This document shows positions 1 through 4,857 of a DNA stretch of 6,220 nucleotides, one piece after another (the first letter of the stretch is position 1; each line of letters begins with the position of its first letter). The stretch spans positions 1-6,220 of the forward strand of contig DAOVUE010000103.1 in NCBI GenBank assembly GCA_030632745.1. The letters run 5' to 3'. This DNA comes from Pseudomonadota bacterium. GTDB taxonomy: Bacteria; Pseudomonadota; Gammaproteobacteria; GRL18. The position numbers and the translations under genes were made by a program. The notes under the pieces are model-generated. The model was not told the DNA's origin. It saw only the letters and a program-made list of their open reading frames with translations, and searched no databases.

Positions 1-1455
1 GGGCCTGAAGTCACCAAAGCCTGTCTGGAATGTCATAATGAAGCAGGTCATCAGTTTATGAAGAATAAACACTGGACCTGGGATTATAAACACCCGAAAA
101 CAGGACAGCATCTGGGTAAAAGTGTGCTGATTAATAATTTCTGTACCAATGCCCGTGGTAATGAAGGAATGTGTGCCCAGTGTCATGCGGGTTATAACAT
201 GAAGGATCCGGATTTTGATTTTACCCAGCAGGAAAATATGGACTGTCTGGTTTGTCATGAATCTACCGGCACTTATTATAAGACACCGACTTCAGAAGGC
301 AATAAAGCCTGCTCCGTTATGCTTAAAGGCAAGCCTGCCATTGAATGGGAAAAAGTGGCACAAAGTGTTGCCATGCCGACCCGTAATAATTGTGGAATAT
401 GCCACTTTTATGGTGGTGGCGGTGATAATGTCAAACATGGTGATCTATCCTCCGTCTTGTTTGATCCGCCCAAAGACGTTGATGTTCATATGAGCAGAGA
501 CGGCGGTGACTTTACCTGTGTTACCTGCCACGTGGGTGAAGGACATGAGTGGGCCGGCAGTCGTTATGAAATGCTGGTTGATGATAAGGTCGGTACAGGG
601 AAGCCGGGTATGCCGCGTGAGGTAGCTTCCTGTGTAAGTTGCCATAGTGCCTCGCCTCATCCTATTACCTCGGTGACAGGAATTAAACTCAATAGTCATA
701 CCGATAAAGTGGCCTGTGAAACCTGCCATATCCCGTCAATTGCCAGAGGCGGCGTGGCTACTGAGGTGGAATGGGACTGGCGCACTATGGGTAAGCTGAA
801 GGACGGGGAAGGTTTTAAGCTCAAAGAATATACCCAGGGTGATGGACATCATCGTGCTACGTATAAGTCAATTAAGGGCAGCTTTACTTATGCTGAAAAT
901 CTGCAGCCCATGTATGCCTGGTTTGATGGTACGATGAACTATACCACCATTGAGACTAAGTTTGATCCTGCTAAGGCACCGATTGATATTAATAGTTTCT
1001 CCGGCTCTCATGATGATCCGGCTTCACGAATTTATCCCTTTAAATTGATGCATACTGTTCAGCCTTATGACAAGGGTAATAATACACTGCCCTATATGAG
1101 TCTATGGGGTAATGATGATAGCGCTTTGTGGGGTAATTATGATTTTGGCAAAGCTATTGAAGCAGGAATGAAAAAGAATGGTATTCCTTATAGCGGTGAA
1201 TGGGGATTTATTGAAACCAACTCCTACTGGCCGGTTAATCACATGGTTGCACCTAAGGATGATGCCGTAGCATGCGGTGAATGTCATGACAAAGAGGGGA
1301 GGCTGAGTCACCTGAAGGGATTTTATATGCCTGGAACCGGTAATAAAATGCTTGATACGATTGGCTTAATTGCTGTTTTAGGTACACTGGGTGGTGTCCT
1401 TGGACACGGTGCTATTCGCATGATTGCGACCAGAAGGAGAAAGAATAATGTCTGA
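1..1455 (+). CDS. Octaheme c-type cytochrome, tetrathionate reductase (OTR) family, 5'-truncated, with C-terminal membrane anchor
   Basis: The reading frame is open from base 1, so the gene runs in from the left; 484 residues are visible and only the signal peptide and a short N-terminus appear to be missing. Eight CxxCH c-haem motifs are seen at fragment residues 8, 58, 82, 131, 173, 211, 239 and 425: CLECH, CAQCH, CLVCH, CGICH, CVTCH, CVSCH, CETCH and CGECH. The gap of about 180 residues before the last haem and the NNFC...CxxCH segment match, from memory, the Shewanella octaheme tetrathionate reductase. That family is periplasmic and reduces tetrathionate, and also nitrite and hydroxylamine in vitro. 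The non-haem Cys48 and Lys145 (in DNVKHGDL) are candidates for the active-site cysteine and lysine haem ligand of the family; this is inference. Residues about 450-475 form a hydrophobic helix followed by a basic RRRRK-like tail, so the protein is probably anchored with a cytoplasmic C-terminus. The gene overlaps the downstream b-type cytochrome, its likely electron donor. The family call is firm; the substrate is not known. Confidence 0.86.
   Translation, partial: GPEVTKACLECHNEAGHQFMKNKHWTWDYKHPKTGQHLGKSVLINNFCTNARGNEGMCAQCHAGYNMKDPDFDFTQQENMDCLVCHESTGTYYKTPTSEGNKACSVMLKGKPAIEWEKVAQSVAMPTRNNCGICHFYGGGGDNVKHGDLSSVLFDPPKDVDVHMSRDGGDFTCVTCHVGEGHEWAGSRYEMLVDDKVGTGKPGMPREVASCVSCHSASPHPITSVTGIKLNSHTDKVACETCHIPSIARGGVATEVEWDWRTMGKLKDGEGFKLKEYTQGDGHHRATYKSIKGSFTYAENLQPMYAWFDGTMNYTTIETKFDPAKAPIDINSFSGSHDDPASRIYPFKLMHTVQPYDKGNNTLPYMSLWGNDDSALWGNYDFGKAIEAGMKKNGIPYSGEWGFIETNSYWPVNHMVAPKDDAVACGECHDKEGRLSHLKGFYMPGTGNKMLDTIGLIAVLGTLGGVLGHGAIRMIATRRRKNNV
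1434..1439 (+). promoter_or_regulatory. Shine-Dalgarno site for the b-type cytochrome gene
   Basis: AAGGAG lies 8 bases before the ATG at 1448, inside the last codons of the octaheme gene. It decides the start: the in-frame TTG at 1424 would add eight residues, has no such site, and would lie upstream of this one. The placement also suggests translational coupling of the two cytochrome genes. Confidence 0.85.
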
Positions 1456-2176
1456 TACAGCTACTCATACCGCTACTCATACCGCTACTCATACCGCTAC
1501 TCATACCGCTACTCATACAGTTAGGATTCAGGTGTTTAAACGTTTTGAGCGTTTATGGCACTGGAGTCAGATGATACTTATTTTTACTCTGATCTTTACC
1601 GGCTTCAGAGTCCATGGTATTCATGATTTTATCAGCTTTGGTGATGCGGTTGTGGTGCATACCTGGGCTGCTGTTATATTATTGATTATCTGGATGTTTG
1701 CCGTTTTCTGGCTATTCACAACCGGGCAGTGGAGGCATTATGTCCCTACCGGTGAAAACTTTATAAAAGTGGCGCGTTTTTATGCTTTTGGTATTTTTCA
1801 GGGTGAACACCATCCTTACAAAAAAACCTATCGCCGCAAGCATAATCCTCTGCAGGCATTAACTTATCTCATGGTTAAGATTGTAATCTTTCCTGCAATC
1901 TGGATATCGGGTATTGCATACTTATTAGTCAGCTTTGGCCTGGGTGATTTATTATTGGGTTTGGGCGTGGATTGTATGGAATGTATTGCGCTTGTTCATA
2001 CTATAGCTGCTATTGCCATTGTGGTGTTTGTGATTGCTCATGTCTACCTGCTCACAACAGGTCATTCGTTCTGGGAACATGTCCGACCCATGATTACAGG
2101 TAATGATGATGTGGAGCTCACTGACGAAGAACTGGCTTATCTGAAAAAAGATGAACCGGATGTTATTAAAGAGTAA
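1448..2176 (+). CDS. Cytochrome b561-like membrane protein (Ni/Fe-hydrogenase / thiosulfate-reductase b-subunit type) with N-terminal His repeat
   Basis: This 242-residue integral membrane di-haem b cytochrome probably oxidises quinol and passes electrons to the octaheme cytochrome encoded just upstream. Four membrane helices are visible at roughly 39-55, 67-91, 137-162 and 180-203. Candidate haem ligands are His38 (helix 1), His71 (helix 2) and His184 plus His198 (helix 4, 14 apart), the arrangement expected for two stacked b haems. The basic loop between helices 2 and 3 (GEHHPYKKTYRRKHNP) is typical of the family and places it in the cytoplasm. Two features are odd: residues 4-23 are five TxTH repeats (TATH) ahead of helix 1, and a CMEC motif (Cys176, Cys179) sits in the loop before helix 4, predicted to be periplasmic. 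The C-terminus is acidic. The ATG at 1448 is chosen from its Shine-Dalgarno site; it overlaps the upstream gene by 8 bases. The family is confident; the partner role is inferred from gene order. Confidence 0.88.
   Translation: MSDTATHTATHTATHTATHTATHTVRIQVFKRFERLWHWSQMILIFTLIFTGFRVHGIHDFISFGDAVVVHTWAAVILLIIWMFAVFWLFTTGQWRHYVPTGENFIKVARFYAFGIFQGEHHPYKKTYRRKHNPLQALTYLMVKIVIFPAIWISGIAYLLVSFGLGDLLLGLGVDCMECIALVHTIAAIAIVVFVIAHVYLLTTGHSFWEHVRPMITGNDDVELTDEELAYLKKDEPDVIKE
1457..1516 (+). repeat. 12-bp tandem repeat, 5 copies, in frame (Thr-Ala-Thr-His)
   Basis: Five head-to-tail copies of ACCGCTACTCAT fill residues 4-23 of the b-type cytochrome. Copies 2-5 are identical and copy 1 differs at one base (ACA for ACC). 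The unit is four codons, so gain or loss of a copy keeps the frame and changes only the number of histidines. The near-perfect DNA identity implies recent expansion or ongoing slippage; a selected protein motif alone would tolerate synonymous changes between copies. Confidence 0.97.
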
Positions 2177-2197
2177 TCATCGAATTTGATGGTTTTT
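2175..2197 (+). terminator. Weak rho-independent terminator candidate after the cytochrome operon
   Basis: Bases 2175-2181 can pair with 2188-2194 (core CATC/GATG, extended by one G-U and two A-U pairs) around a GAATTT loop, and the 3' arm runs into five T residues at 2193-2197. It begins at the stop codon of the b-type cytochrome. The stem is short and not GC-rich, so it may be inefficient or fortuitous. Confidence 0.35.
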
Positions 2198-2230
2198 CAA
2201 GTACCTCATTGCGGATAAATATCTTTTCTA

Positions 2231-2267
2231 TTGCAAGCTGTTGCTATATCATATCAACAGCTTGCAA
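2231..2267. repeat. Perfect 13-bp inverted repeat with 11-base loop
   Basis: TTGCAAGCTGTTG at 2231-2243 is the exact reverse complement of CAACAGCTTGCAA at 2255-2267; the spacer is CTATATCATAT. It lies in the gap between the cytochrome operon and the CLC gene. It is followed by a pyrimidine-rich stretch (CTCACCTCTTTCTT), so a strong RNA hairpin acting as a terminator for the cytochrome operon is the simplest reading. The lack of an immediate T run leaves open a protein-binding site or an attenuator for the CLC gene. Confidence 0.8.
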
Positions 2268-2282
2268 CTCACCTCTTTCTTA

Positions 2283-2300
2283 AGGAACGTGAACGTTCCT
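2283..2300. promoter_or_regulatory. Operator-like palindrome upstream of the CLC gene
   Basis: AGGAACGT-GA-ACGTTCCT is an 18-bp dyad with perfect 8-bp arms, 24 bases before the proposed start of the CLC gene. It holds a nested palindrome GAACGTTC (2291-2298) and a direct GAACGT repeat. Poor -35-like (TTTCTT, 2276-2281) and -10-like (TAACTA, 2300-2305) hexamers flank it, as would fit a repressor site inside a promoter, but the hexamers are weak and no regulator is visible in the window. The symmetry is certain; the regulatory role is inferred. Confidence 0.5.
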
Positions 2301-2323
2301 AACTAATCAATCAGGTCCTTATC

Positions 2324-2340
2324 TTGTTCAATAGGAACAA
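2324..2340. repeat. TTGTTC-N5-GAACAA inverted repeat over the proposed CLC start codon
   Basis: TTGTTC (2324-2329) and GAACAA (2335-2340) form a 6-bp dyad with a 5-base spacer that begins on the TTG start codon. The AGGAAC inside it (2333-2338) repeats the AGGAAC at 2283-2288 exactly 50 bp upstream. It could be a second half-site pair for the same regulator, or a small RNA hairpin at the translation start. It is short enough to be chance. Confidence 0.35.
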
Positions 2341-4129
2341 AAATACCTCATGGTCTTCCCGGAAGATGGATGATCTGAGGCTTCATCTATCCCGACCCGA
2401 TGCATTACTGCAGCTTGCCTGTTTAGGAATTATCAGCGGTTTCATTACCGGTGGAATTATTGTTCTGTTCAGAGTTTTTGTGGAAGGATCCCAGGCCGCT
2501 TTATTACAGGGCTATGCTGAAAACTATGAAATTCTCTCTGTAGAAGAAAGATTCCTATTTCCAATTATCGGCAGTATCCTTATCGCCTTATTGTTTCGTT
2601 ATTTTTCCAAAGGTATTCGGGTTCTGGGGGTTCCCAGAGTGATAGAAAGTATGGCCCTTCACCATGGCTATTTGAGCCTGAGAAGTTTTTTCCTGCAATT
2701 TTTTGGTGCGGCAATAGCCATTATTTCCGGACATTCAGTGGGTAGGGAAGGGCCTATTGTTTTTCTTGGCGCCGCATCCAGCAGCCTGCTGGGTCAAACC
2801 CTGGGATTGCCTAATAATAGTATTCGTACTCTGGTGGCTTGCGGGACGGCCGCCGGAATTGCTGCTTCATTTGACACTCCTTTGGCGGGTGTTATTTTTG
2901 CTCTTGAAGTGGTGATGATGGAATATACTATGGTGAGTTTTTTACCGGTTATTCTAGCTGCAGGCAGTGCCACATCCGTGTCCATTTTTGTGTTTGGCGA
3001 TGAGCCTTCTTTACTCATACAAAACTTCCATCAGAGTACACTGGCTGAATTACCCTTAGTCATTATTTTGGGTGTTCTTGCAGGCATCTTTTCTGCTTTA
3101 TTTATCCATTTAATCCAAACGATTGCTAATAAAACACGTCATTTAAACTTTCCGTTTAAATTAGTGCTGGCAGGGTTTATTGCGGGTTCAATTGCAATGA
3201 TAGAACCCGGGATGATGGGTATTGGTTATGATTCCCTGGAACAGACTTTAGGCGGTAATGTAGTGTTGAATACATTATTGTTATTATTGTTTTTTAAACT
3301 TCTGGCGACTGTTGCCTGTATTGGTCTGGGCATTCCCGGTGGTGTCATTGGTCCGGCATTATTTTTAGGTGCCTGCCTGGGCGGTGTATTTGCCTTACTG
3401 GTACGTTTATTCTTTCCGGAGCTGGAGACAAATATAGGATTTTACAGCTTACTGGGAATGGGGGCTGTTATGGGGGCCAGTTTACAGGCTCCATTAGCCG
3501 CATTATCTGCCATGATGGAACTCACCCGGACTCCGGGTGTTATTTTTCCCGGCATGATTGCTATTGTTATCGCTAATCTAACAGCCAGTGTTGTATTTGG
3601 TAAAAAATCACTCTTTATTCTGATGTTAGAATCGAATGGTATTGATATTTCTACCAATCCGATTACTCAGACCCTGCGTAGAACAGGAGTTGGCAGTTTA
3701 ATGAATAAGTCAATTATTGAAATGGAATTATTTACTGATGCTGATAAAACGAAGGATATTATCGCTAAAAATTCTGAATGGTTATTAATAAAAAACAATA
3801 ATGATGATGAATTTGATAACATCATAGCGACAAAAGAGTTAGCCGGCTTATTGGCACAGGGGACAGAAGAAGAAAATAAGGAATTAAAACCGCAACAGCA
3901 GACAGAGACTCATGATCATAGCATTGATCTGAGCATGGTGTTGAACAGTTCTTTATCTAACACAATACCCGCAGCTCCCATTCATTTACAGGCAACTCTG
4001 AAAGAAGCCCTTGATAAAATGAATGATCTTAACCTGGATGTACTTTATATTAAACGGGTGGTTGCTCCGGGTATTATACGGATTTATGGTATTGTAACCC
4101 GGGAACAAATTGAAGCCAGTTATCTTTAG
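2324..4129 (+). CDS. CLC-family chloride channel/transporter with degenerate CBS-like C-terminal domain
   Basis: This 601-residue protein moves chloride, or another small anion, across the inner membrane. Residues about 28-435 are the multi-helix CLC core. Visible signatures are LGVP (101-104, replacing GSGIP), GREGP (140-144) with the gating glutamate Glu142, the DTPLAGVIFALEVV segment (184-197), and GVIGPALFLG (340-349, the GxFxP-like motif). By eye alignment with E. coli ClC-ec1, the proton glutamate Glu203 becomes Val196, Ser107 becomes Leu101 and Tyr445 becomes Phe431. Residues about 455-601 are a cytoplasmic tail with two CBS-like halves (VGSLMNKS... and a final ...YGIVTREQIEASYL) split by an acidic, Gln-rich linker. 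The start is TTG with a modest AGGT site 7 bases upstream. The only ATG alternative, at 2366, has GGAAG directly abutting it, too close to work well; either start leaves the core intact. The gene follows the cytochrome operon after a 147-bp gap and converges on the next gene. Whether it is a channel or an exchanger is unresolved. Confidence 0.9.
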   Translation: MFNRNKNTSWSSRKMDDLRLHLSRPDALLQLACLGIISGFITGGIIVLFRVFVEGSQAALLQGYAENYEILSVEERFLFPIIGSILIALLFRYFSKGIRVLGVPRVIESMALHHGYLSLRSFFLQFFGAAIAIISGHSVGREGPIVFLGAASSSLLGQTLGLPNNSIRTLVACGTAAGIAASFDTPLAGVIFALEVVMMEYTMVSFLPVILAAGSATSVSIFVFGDEPSLLIQNFHQSTLAELPLVIILGVLAGIFSALFIHLIQTIANKTRHLNFPFKLVLAGFIAGSIAMIEPGMMGIGYDSLEQTLGGNVVLNTLLLLLFFKLLATVACIGLGIPGGVIGPALFLGACLGGVFALLVRLFFPELETNIGFYSLLGMGAVMGASLQAPLAALSAMMELTRTPGVIFPGMIAIVIANLTASVVFGKKSLFILMLESNGIDISTNPITQTLRRTGVGSLMNKSIIEMELFTDADKTKDIIAKNSEWLLIKNNNDDEFDNIIATKELAGLLAQGTEEENKELKPQQQTETHDHSIDLSMVLNSSLSNTIPAAPIHLQATLKEALDKMNDLNLDVLYIKRVVAPGIIRIYGIVTREQIEASYL

Positions 4130-4133
4130 TGGT

Positions 4134-4159
4134 TTGGTATCAAATACTAATTAATTTTT
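4134..4159 (+). terminator. Weak terminator candidate between convergent genes
   Basis: TTGGTAT (4134-4140) pairs with ATACTAA (4144-4150), with one G-U pair and a CAA loop, and is followed by TTAATTTTT. It lies in the 17-base gap between the CLC stop and the stop of the converging prolyl isomerase gene and slightly overlaps the latter. The stem is AT-rich, so confidence is low. Confidence 0.25.
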
Positions 4160-4836
4160 ATTAATTCAATTTCAAAAATTAAAGTAGAATTAGGTGTTAT
4201 TTTGGCACCGACTGAACGTTCACCATAGGCTAGATCAGAAGGAATAAATAATTGCCACTTATCTCCAACATGCATTAACTGTAAGGCTTCTGTCCAGCCT
4301 GAGATAACACCGCTTACAGGGAAAGTAGCTGCCTGATTGCGGGAATAAGAACTGTCAAATTCAGTACCATCAATTAAAGTACCACGATAATGAGTGGTGA
4401 CCTTGTCCGTTGCTTTTGGTGCTGCGCCATCACCTTTGCTTATGACTTTATATTGTAATCCACTGTCCAGGGTGATGACTCCCTGTTTGGTTTTGTTTTC
4501 TGCTAAGAAGGCATCACCCTGTTCTTTGTTTTTATCCGATACTACTTTTGTCTCTTTTTGTTTTTTTGCAATTAACTGATTTTTAAAGTCGTTCAGTGCC
4601 TTAGCCATTTCAGCTTTTGTTATAGCTGTTTTGTTGCCGCTCAAACCGTCTTTGAGACCGAGTAAGACATTATCGCTATCCAGATCGATGCCCTGTTGCT
4701 TGAAAGACTCGGCAATATCAAAACCTAAGGCATAAGATGCTTTTTGCTCCAGGGTTTCAGGCTGTGCACTAGCAATAGCCGGAACGGAAAAAAGAAAAAT
4801 CAGGCCAATAGTTTTCAGTCTATGTGTGTATTTCAT
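4147..4836 (-). CDS. Exported FKBP-type peptidyl-prolyl cis-trans isomerase, Mip/FkpA-like
   Basis: This 229-residue periplasmic folding catalyst isomerises X-Pro bonds. Residues 1-24 form a signal peptide (basic start, hydrophobic core, ASA just before Gln25). Residues about 27-120 match the helical FKBP N-terminal domain that dimerises Mip and FkpA (KASYALGFDIAESFKQQGI), ending in a Lys/Glu-rich helix. Residues about 124-228 are the catalytic FKBP domain. All the usual pocket residues can be picked out by eye against FKBP12: Tyr150, Phe160, Asp161, Phe172, Val177, Ile178, Trp181, Tyr204 (AYG) and Phe221, so it should be active. The length suits a Mip-type protein; FkpA of E. coli is somewhat longer. 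It is the second gene of an operon, 21 bases after the MsrA-MsrB stop. An AGGA lies 13 bases before the ATG, a rather long spacing, so translation may depend partly on coupling. The lack of a lipobox cysteine argues for a soluble periplasmic protein. Confidence 0.93.
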   Translation of the reverse strand: MKYTHRLKTIGLIFLFSVPAIASAQPETLEQKASYALGFDIAESFKQQGIDLDSDNVLLGLKDGLSGNKTAITKAEMAKALNDFKNQLIAKKQKETKVVSDKNKEQGDAFLAENKTKQGVITLDSGLQYKVISKGDGAAPKATDKVTTHYRGTLIDGTEFDSSYSRNQAATFPVSGVISGWTEALQLMHVGDKWQLFIPSDLAYGERSVGAKITPNSTLIFEIELIKIN

Positions 4837-4857
4837 TGTTGTGTTTTTATCCTATAG

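Noticed and set aside
445..729. Minus-strand open frame inside the octaheme gene, and similar frames at 1102-1311, 2794-3018 and 3442-3657
   Set aside because: They lie wholly inside strongly recognisable plus-strand genes and show no family motifs; they are antisense shadows.
1424..1447. TTG at 1424 as start of the b-type cytochrome
   Set aside because: The AAGGAG site at 1434-1439 is correctly spaced for the ATG at 1448 and lies inside the extension; the extra residues are just the overlap with the octaheme gene read in another frame.
1457..1516. Tandem repeat as a CRISPR array or iteron cluster
   Set aside because: The 12-bp units abut without spacers and are in frame within a clear coding region, so they are a coding microsatellite.
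2283..2300. LexA-type SOS box
   Set aside because: The arms do not match CTGT-N8-ACAG, and GAAC/GTTC spacing (N6 or N0) does not fit the Gram-positive GAAC-N4-GTTC box either; left as an unassigned operator-like site.
4149..4166. AATTAAT-TTTT-ATTAATT hairpin as a terminator
   Set aside because: It is made only of A-T pairs, lies mostly within the last codons of the prolyl isomerase gene, and lacks a following T run; thermodynamically too weak to claim.
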